In this document: positions 1 to 8,230 of the stretch, one piece after another
How positions within the stretch are numbered: the stretch's first letter is position 1
Layout of the letters: each line of letters begins with the position of its first letter
Assembly (NCBI GenBank): GCA_903871605.1
Contig: CAIQHF010000022.1
Location: 1 to 64,000, forward strand
Length of the DNA stretch: 64,000 nucleotides
Source: an uncultured Sphingomonadaceae bacterium
Lineage (GTDB): Bacteria > Pseudomonadota > Alphaproteobacteria > Sphingomonadales > Sphingomonadaceae
Direction of reading: 5' to 3'
Made by a program: the position numbers and the translations under genes
The notes under the pieces: generated by a model
Databases searched by the model: none
Told to the model about the DNA's origin: nothing
The model's input: the letters and a program-made list of their open reading frames with translations, nothing else

Positions 1-1629
1 CTGCTGCCGCTCGGCGGGGCGGGTGTCGCTCTCCTCTACCATCTGATGGGACGGTCGGTCGAAGCAGGCAACAACCTCATCGTCGAGCAAATTCACGAGC
101 CGGGTGGTGGTGTGCCGCTTCGCATGGCGCCGCTTGTGTTCCTCGGCACGATCGTCACCCACCTGTTCGGGGGATCTGCCGGGCGCGAGGGGACCGCGGT
201 TCAGCTTGGCGGAAGCCTCGCAAGTGCAACCGCGAGCCTCTTCAAACTTGATGCGCCGAGTATCCGCGTACTGCTCATGGCGGGTGTCGCAGCGGGTTTC
301 GGCGCCGTGTTCGGGACGCCTCTTGCCGGGGCGGTATTCGCACTCGAAGTCCTTGCGGTCGGCCGTGTGGAATATGCCGCGCTGGTCCCGTGCCTGGTCG
401 CCGCTCTTGTTGGCGACTGGACCTGTCAGGCATGGGGGATCCACCACACGCCCTATCATATCGGCTTTATCGCCTCGCCATCGGCACCGATCCTCATGGA
501 GCCGGTACTGCTGGCGAAGGCGGCAATCGCCGGCGTGGCGTTTGGCGTTGCCGGTCTCGTTTTCGCCGAGTCGAACCATGCCCTAGGCGGCTTTCTCAAG
601 CGCATCGTGCCCTACGGTCCGCTACGCGCGATCGTCGGCGGATTGGCCGTCATTGCCTTGGTTTATCTGCTCGGAACGCGCGCCTATCTCGGCCTGGGTA
701 TATGGTCGAACATCCCCGGTGATCCGACGATCGCGGGCTTCTTTGCCCCGCATGTCCATCCGTGGAGCTGGGCGCTCAAGATGCTGTTCACCGTGGTCAC
801 GCTCAGCGCAGGCTACAAGGGCGGCGAAGTCACACCGTTGTTCTTCATCGGCGCAGCACTGGGCAACGCGCTCGCCGGCCTCCTCAACGCGCCGATCGAT
901 CTGTTTGCCGGCATCGGGTTCGTCGCGGTGTTCGCAGGTGCAGCCAATACGCCGCTGGCCTGCACCGTCATGGGCATCGAGCTATTCGGGTCTGCCTATG
1001 CCGTGCCGATCGCGGTCGCCTGTTTCGTGGCCTACATCTGCTCGGGCCATAACGGGATCTACCTGTCGCAGCGGATCGCGGTGCCCAAGCGCGGCAACCG
1101 GGTTCTTGCCCCCAATTCGACGCTGCGCGACGCGCGCGCCATTCGTCCTCGGCCGTCGATGGCCGAACTCTACCCTGCGCCTGTCAATCAAAAGGAGCGC
1201 GATCAGATGCCCCATCGGCACACCGTAACCTCAAGCGAAATCGGCATGGTCCGGATCTATCTCAAACCGTCCGACAAGGCCGCCAAGTCCGCGCGGGGGT
1301 TCTGGGGCGGTAAGCCGCTCTACCGCGAGCTGGTTGCCACGGCGAAGCAAGACGGCATCATGAACGCGGTCGCGCACCATACTCACCACGGCTACAGCAA
1401 TCATGGTCCGGTGCGCGAAAATGGCGCGGAGGTCTGCGATCCGCATCTGACGATGTGCGTCGAACTGATCGGACACCGCGACCAGCTCGAACTGTTTTGC
1501 CGGCGCCACGGCGATCTGCTTTCCAGCAAAGTGATCGTCTACAAACATCTCGAGCATTGGCGCGTCGGGCCTTCGGGGGTGGCGCACGAAGATGCGGGCC
1601 CTGAAGTCCTGGCATCTGAACCAGGCTAG
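1..1629 (+). CDS. CLC-F type fluoride/proton antiporter with C-terminal DUF190 domain (5' truncated by window edge)
   Basis: The frame is open from base 1, so the true start lies outside the window; the ATG at 46 is internal. This is a CLC-family membrane antiporter. Instead of the chloride-type GSGIP filter it has GNNLI (67-81), the signature of the CLC-F fluoride/H+ antiporters, and the gating-glutamate motif reads GREGT (181-195), also typical of CLC-F. About ten hydrophobic segments follow, with [15 protein letters not shown] near 823-867. From about 1237 the protein continues into a soluble DUF190 domain with a His-rich patch (VAHHTHHGY near 1367-1393). DUF190 proteins are often encoded beside crcB, so a fused copy fits a fluoride role. 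The crcB gene lies downstream on the same strand. Family assignment is firm; fluoride as substrate is inferred from motif plus neighbour. Confidence 0.9.
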   Translation: MLPLGGAGVALLYHLMGRSVEAGNNLIVEQIHEPGGGVPLRMAPLVFLGTIVTHLFGGSAGREGTAVQLGGSLASATASLFKLDAPSIRVLLMAGVAAGFGAVFGTPLAGAVFALEVLAVGRVEYAALVPCLVAALVGDWTCQAWGIHHTPYHIGFIASPSAPILMEPVLLAKAAIAGVAFGVAGLVFAESNHALGGFLKRIVPYGPLRAIVGGLAVIALVYLLGTRAYLGLGIWSNIPGDPTIAGFFAPHVHPWSWALKMLFTVVTLSAGYKGGEVTPLFFIGAALGNALAGLLNAPIDLFAGIGFVAVFAGAANTPLACTVMGIELFGSAYAVPIAVACFVAYICSGHNGIYLSQRIAVPKRGNRVLAPNSTLRDARAIRPRPSMAELYPAPVNQKERDQMPHRHTVTSSEIGMVRIYLKPSDKAAKSARGFWGGKPLYRELVATAKQDGIMNAVAHHTHHGYSNHGPVRENGAEVCDPHLTMCVELIGHRDQLELFCRRHGDLLSSKVIVYKHLEHWRVGPSGVAHEDAGPEVLASEPG

Positions 1630-1701
1630 AGTCCCCAGTTCACGCATTTGACATTCCACCGAGCAATCTGCGCGACACAACAAGCAAGAGAGGAAGCCAA
1701 A

Positions 1702-1848
1702 ATGGACGGAGACGCCAAGAAGCCGACCGACAAGGACATTCTTGAAGAGATGGAAAAGGATACTGATGCTGGCGCCATCCAGGAGGAAATTGACGAGGAG
1801 GAAGAGGAAAAACGGCAGCGCGATCGAGGCGCGCCCGGTGAGGAATAG
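1702..1848 (+). CDS. small highly acidic protein between clcF and crcB
   Basis: A 48-residue ORF starts at ATG 1702 with a purine-rich AGAGAGGAAG sequence just upstream. Its TAG stop (1846-1848) directly abuts the crcB ATG at 1849, which suggests translational coupling inside a fluoride operon. The protein is mostly Asp/Glu/Lys, with an EIDEEEEEKRQRDR-like stretch in its second half, no membrane segment and no cysteine. It is probably helical and soluble. I recognise no family and give no function. The alternative, that it is only a spacer ORF, is less likely given its ribosome site and exact junction. Confidence 0.6.
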   Translation: MDGDAKKPTDKDILEEMEKDTDAGAIQEEIDEEEEEKRQRDRGAPGEE

Positions 1849-2232
1849 ATGGAAGCCCTAACCGGATTCGCCGTTGTTTGCGCAGGCGCCGGCCTACGCG
1901 GAATGCTTCGGCATGGGATTACGCTTGCATTGCGCCTATTCGGCGCCGGCTTCCCTTACGGGACTCTGGTGGTCAATATCCTCGGCTCGGCCGTGATGGG
2001 CCTCGTGATCGGGACTTTCGCCGCCCGCCACGTTGAAAGCGTACATCTCCGATTGTTTGTCACGACCGGGCTTCTAGGCGGCTTCCCGACCTTTTCGAGC
2101 TTCCAGTTGGATGCACTGACCTTATGGGAGCGAGGCCACCCCCTCGCCGCGGTCGGCTACGTCGTCGCAAGCCTGGCTTTGTCGATGGTATTCCTGTCGG
2201 GAATCATCATCGCCTCCCGTCGTTGGGGCTGA
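1849..2232 (+). CDS. crcB: CrcB/Fluc fluoride channel
   Basis: This 127-residue, four-helix membrane protein matches the length and layout of the CrcB/Fluc family, which forms dual-topology dimeric fluoride channels that relieve cytoplasmic fluoride. Visible hallmarks are GTLVVNILGSAVMG in helix 2 (with the conserved Asn) and GLLGGFPTFSSF in helix 3 (the break and Phe-box region), ending in a short basic tail. It starts immediately after the stop of the small acidic ORF. Together with the CLC-F antiporter it gives the cell both a channel and an antiporter for fluoride. A fluoride riboswitch, if present, would lie before the first gene, outside the window. Confidence 0.92.
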   Translation: MEALTGFAVVCAGAGLRGMLRHGITLALRLFGAGFPYGTLVVNILGSAVMGLVIGTFAARHVESVHLRLFVTTGLLGGFPTFSSFQLDALTLWERGHPLAAVGYVVASLALSMVFLSGIIIASRRWG

Positions 2233-2306
2233 TGATCGCGCGGAGCCTGGAACGAGCGGCTCACTACCAAAAACGGCGCGGAGATCGCACGTGAATATGT
2301 GGACAC

Positions 2307-2320
2307 ATACACATGTGTAT
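2307..2320. promoter_or_regulatory. perfect 14-bp palindrome between crcB and the carbonic anhydrase gene
   Basis: ATACACATGTGTAT is a perfect palindrome in the 110-bp space between two convergent genes. Its A/T-rich character stands out from the surroundings. It could be a repressor site or a chance palindrome; the convergent arrangement argues against a promoter role for either flanking gene. Confidence 0.3.
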
Positions 2321-2342
2321 ATCGCGTAGGAGCAGCCGCAGA

Positions 2343-2882
2343 TCAGTCTGGGCGCAGCGGACCGGCTGGCACGACAGTCTCGATCTTTCCCGTCGCCACA
2401 TCGTAGACCAGGCCGACCACGGTGAAGCTGCCCGGAATGTGCGGATTGGACCTGAGCGCCGACACGTCCACCGCGACGGAAGCATAGGGATCGGTGATGG
2501 CGAGCGCGTCGAGGTCTTCGGACGGAACGCCCATATAGGCCGCGAGCATGTCCGGCGCGTGATGATAACAGCCGACAATGCCGCAATTGGTATGGTGCAG
2601 GACGATCAAATTCCACCCCGCGCCAAGCTCCTGCCCTGCTGCCTTCGATACTGTCCGCAGGATCGTCAGCGTCTCAAGCAGCGCGGGGTTGATCCGGCCG
2701 CCGACGTTGCGGATCACTACTGCCTCGCCGCGCTCGAGCTTGAGAATGTCCATCGGGTCGACGCGCGGATCGACGCAGCCGACGATCATCGTCTTCGTCG
2801 ACGGGATGATCGTCAAGGTGGGGTCGAACTCATTGGCGGCATAATCGGCGCTACGCGCGGCGAGTGTTTCGAGAAAGTCCAT
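2343..2882 (-). CDS. beta-carbonic anhydrase
   Basis: This 179-residue protein belongs to the beta-class carbonic anhydrases, zinc enzymes that interconvert CO2 and bicarbonate in the cytoplasm. The zinc and catalytic residues are visible: Cys36, Asp38 and Arg40 in GCVDPR, and His97 and Cys100 in HHTNC. The ATG at 2882 is chosen because GAAGGAAG lies a few bases upstream; a TTG five codons earlier lacks such a site. It is a compact family member of near-minimal length. It shares a strand with the SDR gene 30 bases upstream (start side), so co-transcription is likely. Substrate is inferred from the family. Confidence 0.85.
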   Translation of the reverse strand: MDFLETLAARSADYAANEFDPTLTIIPSTKTMIVGCVDPRVDPMDILKLERGEAVVIRNVGGRINPALLETLTILRTVSKAAGQELGAGWNLIVLHHTNCGIVGCYHHAPDMLAAYMGVPSEDLDALAITDPYASVAVDVSALRSNPHIPGSFTVVGLVYDVATGKIETVVPAGPLRPD

Positions 2883-2912
2883 GATGTCTTCCTTCAAGGT
2901 TGTAGGGCGGTG

Positions 2913-3659
2913 TCAGGCGGCCTTGGGCAGTCGCGTGGACATCATCGCCTGGACCTTCTTGGGATCGGCGGTTAAAGCCTGATGGATGGCGCGCGTCTGC
3001 GCACCTGCGATAACCTCGTCACTGACGCCAGCCTGGATCGCATCGAGCGCATCCGAGACGACTTCCTGCGGCGCCATGCGCGGCTCGGGCAACGCCGCGC
3101 CCATCGCGGTGTCGGTCTGCACCGCGAGCACGCCAATGACTTGCGTGCCTTGGGCTGCAAGTTCGGCGCGGATGCTGCGGGTGAGCGACAGCCCGGCGGC
3201 CTTCGAGGCCGAGTAGGTGGCTGCCATAGGCAGACTCACGAGCGACAACATCGATAGCATGTTGAGGACCGTTCCACCGCCGGCGTCAGCAAGCTGCGAG
3301 GCGAAGGCACGGGTCATAGCGAGAGTGCCGAAGTAATTGACCTCCATCTCGCGGCGGGCGTCGTCCATGTCCGTAGCGGCGATCGCGCCTTCGAAGGCGG
3401 CGTAGCCGGCGTTGTTGATGAGCAAGGTCACATCGCTCGCGACGCTGGCCGCCGCAGCGACCTGATCGGGGTCGGTCACATCAAGCGGCAGCGGCACGAG
3501 ACGCCGATCGCCATCCTTGAGGAGCGCGCCGAGCGAGGCGGTGTCGCGCGCGGCGACGTAGACCTTGGCGGCACCGCGCTTCAGCAGGTCGGTGACGAAG
3601 GCGCGGCCGATGCCGCCGTTCGCGCCGGTGACGAGCGCGATCGATCCAGAGATATCCAT
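2913..3659 (-). CDS. short-chain dehydrogenase/reductase (SDR)
   Basis: This 248-residue classical SDR has all the family marks: the nucleotide-binding TGANGGIG near residues 13-20, NNAG in the middle, a Ser in the LSMLSLVS strand and the catalytic YSASK. It should be an NAD(P)H-dependent oxidoreductase of the cytoplasm; the sequence does not reveal the substrate. It is the middle member of a same-strand run with the carbonic anhydrase and the two NmrA-like genes, spaced by 30 to about 190 bases. An accessory redox role is a reasonable inference. Confidence 0.85.
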   Translation of the reverse strand: MDISGSIALVTGANGGIGRAFVTDLLKRGAAKVYVAARDTASLGALLKDGDRRLVPLPLDVTDPDQVAAAASVASDVTLLINNAGYAAFEGAIAATDMDDARREMEVNYFGTLAMTRAFASQLADAGGGTVLNMLSMLSLVSLPMAATYSASKAAGLSLTRSIRAELAAQGTQVIGVLAVQTDTAMGAALPEPRMAPQEVVSDALDAIQAGVSDEVIAGAQTRAIHQALTADPKKVQAMMSTRLPKAA

Positions 3660-3711
3660 GATGATGATCCTTGTGCTTGGGTTGAGCCGACGCGATCGCC
3701 GGCGCGTCGTG

Positions 3712-4590
3712 TCATTTACCGTTGAGGGTATCGGCGTGGAGGCGGGCGAACTCGCCGACCGTCATCGAACGGCGGCCCGTCAGCTTTTCGACATTGTCGT
3801 CGGCGCCTGCCATGTGGCCGTGCTGATAATCGAGCATCGCGCCGCCGAGATGCTGGACGATGTAGGCCGGGACGCCCATCTCGGTCAGCGAAGCGGTATA
3901 TTCGTCGATCGGCAGATCCTGGAAGATGATCTTGCGGCCCAGCGCCTCGGACAGCTCAGCCGCCATCTGCTCATGATCCATCTCGACCGGACCGGAGAGC
4001 GGTATGGTGGTGCCGATATGCCCTTCCGGGCTCTTCAGCAGCACGGCGATGGCACGGCCCTGGTCGTCCGCTGCGATCGGGGAGTGGCGGCCCTTGCCGA
4101 CCGGCATCCGTAATATGCCCTTCTGAAGATAGGGGAGCTGCCATGGGTAGAGCAGCCATTCGAGGAAATAGGTGGGGCGCAGATGGATGACCGGCACGCC
4201 GGACCAGTTGAAGACCTGCTCGGCGATATAGCTGTCACGGCAGGAGTTGCTGGTCGACGTGCGATCGGCCGAGCGCTGCGACAGGTTGACGATCGTGCCG
4301 ACGCCGGCATCCTTTGCAGCCTGCGCGAAGTTGACGACGGCCGTGATGAGGCCGGGCTGGACCGGCCAGACGAAGTAGGCCGCATCGACACCCGCCATGG
4401 CGGCGACGATTGAGTCGATCTCGAGCAGATCACCGATCACGATCTCCGCGCCGAGCGCGGCCAGCGCTTCCGACCGTGTGTCATGACGACGTACCATCGC
4501 GCGAACCTCAAGCCCGAGTCCAAGGGACTCGCGGACGGCAGCGCGGCCGGTATCGCCGGTGGCGCCGGTAATGAGGACTTTCCTGGACAT
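3712..4590 (-). CDS. NmrA-like NAD(P)-binding protein, copy 1
   Basis: This 292-residue Rossmann-fold protein of the NmrA/atypical SDR group has an N-terminal dinucleotide-binding ITGATGDTG motif and a conserved GAEIVIGD segment. It lacks an SDR-type YxxxK pair in the usual spacing, so it may sense or reduce NAD(P) rather than act as a classical dehydrogenase. It is a clear paralogue of the gene just upstream: both carry GAEIVIGD, FAQAAK, SEQVF/AEQVF and a WSGVP segment in the same order. That indicates an old tandem duplication. NmrA-like proteins include quinone reductases, which is one possible activity. Confidence 0.8.
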   Translation of the reverse strand: MSRKVLITGATGDTGRAAVRESLGLGLEVRAMVRRHDTRSEALAALGAEIVIGDLLEIDSIVAAMAGVDAAYFVWPVQPGLITAVVNFAQAAKDAGVGTIVNLSQRSADRTSTSNSCRDSYIAEQVFNWSGVPVIHLRPTYFLEWLLYPWQLPYLQKGILRMPVGKGRHSPIAADDQGRAIAVLLKSPEGHIGTTIPLSGPVEMDHEQMAAELSEALGRKIIFQDLPIDEYTASLTEMGVPAYIVQHLGGAMLDYQHGHMAGADDNVEKLTGRRSMTVGEFARLHADTLNGK

Positions 4591-4777
4591 GACGAGTGTT
4601 CCTTCGAATGAGGGGTTAAGCGGACATCACTTTTTAATTGGGAGAGCCGACCGGCTCAGACGCTGCTTGTTTGTGAAGTGAGAATGCGGGGAGGCGCCGC
4701 GGCTCGGTAGCCATCGGTTTGGGCTAACATCTATGATGGATCGGCATAGATGCCCGCGGCGCCCGCCCGCAATTTGC

Positions 4778-5671
4778 TCAGCTCCGAAGTGGAGCCGGCG
4801 GGTAATCGACCACGAAGCTGGGACGGTTCGCTTCGATGAACTGCTCGACTGTCTGAAGTGGTGCTCCGATGATCGCGGTTCCGATGTCGTCGGTGCCGGC
4901 GAGCAATCCCTCCTGCTGATCGATCGTGACTGCTTCGAAATGGCGCCGCATCGCCTGCGCGTCCTGCAGGCCGAACAGGTCGAGGAAGGTCGACACCGTG
5001 ACCTGCTCGTAGGGCATCGGCCTGCCGAGCACGCGGCTGACTTCGGCGGCGAGCTCTTCGTGACTGTATTCGACCGGCCCGTGCAGCGCGATGGCCTTAC
5101 CGACATAGGCCTCAGGCGTCTCAATGATGCCCGCGATAATCCGCGCGATGTCGCTACCGGCGATCGGCGCGAAGCGGCTGTCCTTGTCGTAGGGCATTAC
5201 GTAGCGGCCGTAGCGGATCAGCGGCGCGATATAGAGCAGCCACTCGGCGAAGAACGTCACCCGCAGATGCACCGACGGCACGCCAGACCAGTCGAACACC
5301 TGCTCGGACAACCAGTGGTTCTGCGTCGCCTTGCTGCGTGCCGCTGGCCGTGATTGCTTGTGCGACATGTTGACGATCAGTTCGAGGTCGGCCTCCTTCG
5401 CGGCCTGCGCGAAGATCACACCGGCCTCGACGAGACCTTCGGCCAGCGGAAAACAGAAATAAGCTCGCTGGACGCCGTTCATCGCCAGGCGAATGTCGCG
5501 CAGGCTGAGCATGTCACCAATCACGATCTCGGCGCCGAGATCTCGCAGCTTCTGGGCCCTTGCGTCATCCTTGCGGACGAGCGCACGGACGTGGAAACCC
5601 TTTTCGAGCAGACGCTCGACAGTGGGACGCCCGGTATCTCCGGCAGCGCCGGTTACAAGTATGGTGGTCAT
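4778..5671 (-). CDS. NmrA-like NAD(P)-binding protein, copy 2
   Basis: This 297-residue atypical SDR of the NmrA type has VTGAAGDTG at its N-terminus. The start at 5671 is chosen because AAGGAT precedes this ATG at good spacing; the frame stays open for 29 more codons but that extension is Arg/Pro-rich and unlike the family. It pairs with the paralogue downstream (about 190 bases away). It is divergent from the LysR gene at 5906, so that regulator probably controls it. Function beyond NAD(P)-linked redox or sensing cannot be read. Confidence 0.8.
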   Translation of the reverse strand: MTTILVTGAAGDTGRPTVERLLEKGFHVRALVRKDDARAQKLRDLGAEIVIGDMLSLRDIRLAMNGVQRAYFCFPLAEGLVEAGVIFAQAAKEADLELIVNMSHKQSRPAARSKATQNHWLSEQVFDWSGVPSVHLRVTFFAEWLLYIAPLIRYGRYVMPYDKDSRFAPIAGSDIARIIAGIIETPEAYVGKAIALHGPVEYSHEELAAEVSRVLGRPMPYEQVTVSTFLDLFGLQDAQAMRRHFEAVTIDQQEGLLAGTDDIGTAIIGAPLQTVEQFIEANRPSFVVDYPPAPLRS

Positions 5672-5840
5672 GGTCCGATCCTTCGTTGCGAAGCCGCCGG
5701 AGCCGATGCAGCCAGCCACCCTCCACCGCGCGGTCCGCGGTTTGGAATTTGGCGGCATCTGGCCGGCTCCTGAGCCGAGGTCGAAGATCGGATGATGGAA
5801 GTTATCCCGGTAGCCACTGGATCCGGCTAGGACTTATGCT

Positions 5841-5868
5841 AGACCTGCATCGATACCTGCGCAGGTCT
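5841..5868. promoter_or_regulatory. perfect 8-bp dyad in the NmrA/LysR divergent promoter region
   Basis: AGACCTGC (5841-5848) and GCAGGTCT (5861-5868) form a perfect inverted repeat with a 12-base spacer, ending 37 bases before the LysR start. LysR-type regulators commonly bind such dyads in the space shared with a divergent target gene, so this is the best candidate operator for the 5906 regulator. Confidence 0.5.
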
Positions 5869-5905
5869 GGCGCGACCGTATCGACTGGTCGCGAGGGAGT
5901 GCTCC

Positions 5906-6820
5906 GTGAAGGATATCCTGACGCTCAAACTCTACACGCGCGTCGCGCGGCTCGGCAGTTTTTCAGCCGCCGCGCGGGAGGCGGGCCTCGCCCAATCGCA
6001 GGTCTCGCGAATGATCGCGGAGCTGGAAGCGACGCTCGGCACGCGCCTGCTGTCGCGAACCACGCGGGCGGTAGCGCCAACCGAGGCGGGCACCGAGTTC
6101 CTGACGCGGGTGGAGCCGATCCTGGCGGCCCTCGAGGACGCCGAAAACAGCGTCCGCGAAACCGGAGAACTGCGTGGGCTGCTCCGCATCGGCATGCCGT
6201 CGACGATGGGGATCCGGGTTGTCATGCCGCGTCTTTCGGGTTTCGTGGAACAACATCCCCACCTTCATGTGGAGTTGCTCCTCGACGACAAATGGCAGGA
6301 CATGGTTCGCGAGGCGGTCGATGTCGGGATCAGGGTCGGTGCGCTACCGGATGCCGCCGGCACATCGAAGCTGATCGGGCGAATGCGCCGCGTCGTCGTG
6401 GCGGCGCCATCCTATGTCGCGCGCCACGGCACCCCGAAGGTGCCGAGCGACATTGCAGGTCATCGCGTCATCGCCGGTCCGGCGGCGGCGCACACATCGT
6501 CATGGACATTCACACGCGACGGCCGGAGCGAGACAGTCGATGTGAAGCCGAGCATCTCGACGAACGATACCGCAGGAGCCCTTGCTGCTGCGGCGGGCGG
6601 GCTCGGCGTTACGTCGACCACATCGTGGGCCAGCAGGCTCGAACTGGAGAGCGGCGCTCTGGTGCACCTGCTCCCCGACTGGAAGACCGCCGAGCTTCCC
6701 GTCCACGCCTACTTCCCGATGGGAAGGGCGACCCGCATCGCGGCTCGTGCCTTCGTCGACTTCATCGCCGCCGACCTTCGCGACAGCCCACCCAATGCAT
6801 CCTTCGAGCAGATCGGTTAG
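5906..6820 (+). CDS. LysR-family transcriptional regulator
   Basis: This 304-residue LysR-type regulator starts at GTG 5906. The N-terminal winged helix-turn-helix is clear (GSFSAAAREAGLAQSQVSR, then a TLGTRLLSRTTR segment). The rest is an effector-binding domain of normal length. It is divergent from the NmrA-like pair, the usual layout for a LysR regulator and its target, and a perfect dyad lies in the space between. The effector is unknown; redox-type or quinone-like ligands are common for LysR proteins next to NmrA/SDR genes, but that is inference. Confidence 0.88.
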   Translation: MKDILTLKLYTRVARLGSFSAAAREAGLAQSQVSRMIAELEATLGTRLLSRTTRAVAPTEAGTEFLTRVEPILAALEDAENSVRETGELRGLLRIGMPSTMGIRVVMPRLSGFVEQHPHLHVELLLDDKWQDMVREAVDVGIRVGALPDAAGTSKLIGRMRRVVVAAPSYVARHGTPKVPSDIAGHRVIAGPAAAHTSSWTFTRDGRSETVDVKPSISTNDTAGALAAAAGGLGVTSTTSWASRLELESGALVHLLPDWKTAELPVHAYFPMGRATRIAARAFVDFIAADLRDSPPNASFEQIG

Positions 6821-6830
6821 CGTCGCCGAC

Positions 6831-6959
6831 GTGATCCTGGACAAGACCGAGTCGCTGCCGAAACAGATCCTGCTGCTGCTGCTGCTGCTGTTGATGCTGC
6901 GACGACGTCGAGAGGCGCTCGACGATCGGCGCCATATTCCTTCTGCGAGGAGCGCATAA
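6831..6959 (+). CDS. possible small leucine-rich ORF overlapping the tehA start
   Basis: A GTG-started frame of 42 residues begins ten bases after the LysR stop. It contains a run of seven CTG codons (6870-6890), giving an eight-leucine stretch, followed by LRRRRE. Its TAA shares bases with the ATG of the transporter (TAATG), so translation could be coupled. A short hydrophobic helix with a basic flank is a plausible small membrane or leader peptide. There is no strong ribosome site and no known family; the simple repeat may be chance. Confidence 0.25.
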   Translation: MILDKTESLPKQILLLLLLLLMLRRRREALDDRRHIPSARSA

Positions 6960-7948
6960 TGGTCGCTGCTGGTTCGAAGACCCGACTTCCAGTGGTCCCG
7001 GCCGCTTTTTTCGGGATCGTCCTTGGTCTGGCTGGCCTCGCCAACGTATGGCGCGCGGCTCATATCGCCTGGGGTCTGCCGAGCATGATCGGCGAAGCGC
7101 TGTTCGCGATCGCGGCGCTCGTGTGGCTGATCGTCGCGACGCTCTATACCCTGAAGTGGATTGTCGCGCCGGAGGAGGCGCGCGCCGAAGCCGAGCACCC
7201 GGTCCAGTGCTGTTTCATCGGGCTCGGCGGGGTCGCCACATTGTTGATCGCGCAGGGCGCGCTCCCCTACGCGCGTGCCGCCGCCGTCGCGCTGTTTGCC
7301 ATCGGCGCGGCGTTCACGCTTGGGTTCGCATTGTGGCGCACAGGACTGCTCTGGCGCGGCGCGCGTGCGGCCGCAGCAAGCACGCCAGTCCTCTATTTGC
7401 CGACCGTGGCCGGCGGCTTCGTTGCGGGAACGACGGCGGCGGCGCTTGGCTGGGCCGACTGGGGCCAGCTCGCGTTCGGGGCGGCGTTCTTCTCGTGGCT
7501 GGCCATCGAGTCCGTGCTGCTCCACAGGCTCTACACAGCTGACACGCTCGCGCCTGCACTGAGGCCGACCTTAGGCATCCAGCTGGCGCCGCCGGCGGTC
7601 GGCGCGGTATGTTACCTCTCGATCGGTAGTGGCGCTCCGGATCTCGTCGCACATGCCATGATCGGCTATGCACTGCTCCAGGCGATCCTGTTGCTCCGAC
7701 TGTGGCGCTGGATCGCAGAGCAGCCGTTCGGAGCCGCTTATTGGGCCTTCACCTTTGGCGCGACGGCACTGGCCGGTGCGGCGATCAAGCTTGTCGCACA
7801 CGGCGACGCCGGAGCCATGTCTGTGCTGGCTCCGGTCTTGTTCGTCGGCGCCAATCTTCTGGTGGCTGCGATCACAATGGGGACGCTAGGATTGCTCGTC
7901 CGGCGGCGCCTTCTTCCTGCGGCGCTCGTACCGCAGCAGCAGTCGTGA
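6959..7948 (+). CDS. tehA: TehA/SLAC1-family (TDT) membrane transporter
   Basis: This 329-residue protein has about ten transmembrane segments in the pattern of the tellurite-resistance/dicarboxylate transporter family (TehA, plant SLAC1). Typical pieces are PAAFFGIVLGLAGLANVWR at the N-terminus, YLPTVAGGFVAG in the middle, and GIQLAPPAVGAVCYLS in the second half. Members act as anion channels or C4-dicarboxylate/tellurite exporters in the inner membrane. It follows the LysR gene on the same strand. About 280 bases without a clear gene separate it from the insertion sequence. Family confident, substrate not determined. Confidence 0.82.
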   Translation: MVAAGSKTRLPVVPAAFFGIVLGLAGLANVWRAAHIAWGLPSMIGEALFAIAALVWLIVATLYTLKWIVAPEEARAEAEHPVQCCFIGLGGVATLLIAQGALPYARAAAVALFAIGAAFTLGFALWRTGLLWRGARAAAASTPVLYLPTVAGGFVAGTTAAALGWADWGQLAFGAAFFSWLAIESVLLHRLYTADTLAPALRPTLGIQLAPPAVGAVCYLSIGSGAPDLVAHAMIGYALLQAILLLRLWRWIAEQPFGAAYWAFTFGATALAGAAIKLVAHGDAGAMSVLAPVLFVGANLLVAAITMGTLGLLVRRRLLPAALVPQQQS

Positions 7949-8210
7949 ATTAAGCTGGTGGTGTCGAGTTGACGGCGGAGATCCAGAAACGTCTGGTGTT
8001 GGGAAAATATGCCGTTCGCCGTATCACGCGCAAACGGCAGATATGTCCCACGATACGGCAGCAGCTGTCGACCAGACTCTGCCGTTCGCTTTCGCCGGCA
8101 GGAACGTCTTGTTCTGGCAGTAGCGGTCGTCGTCGCGTCGTGAGCCCGCTGTCAGCAGCAACCCCAATGTGCAGGCGCTAAAACTTAGCGGCAGTGCCCA
8201 TCCGACCGAA

Positions 8211-8230
8211 CTTGACCCCCTCCCCCCTAG
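8211..8230 (+). promoter_or_regulatory. left half of an interrupted C-tract operator
   Basis: TTGACC (8212-8217) runs into a C-tract ending at the CTAG target site (8227-8230). Removing the insertion sequence joins this to GGGGTAGGGG upstream of the metal-sensor gene and gives a 24-base quasi-palindrome (CCCCTCCCCCCTAG then GGGGTAGGGG) with a single mismatched pair. C-tract/G-tract dyads are the operators of CsoR/RcnR-family sensors. Confidence 0.5.

Noticed and set aside
5672-5758. Longer N-terminus for the second NmrA-like protein
   Set aside because: The extra 29 residues are Arg/Pro-rich and the internal ATG at 5671 has the ribosome site and the standard family start.
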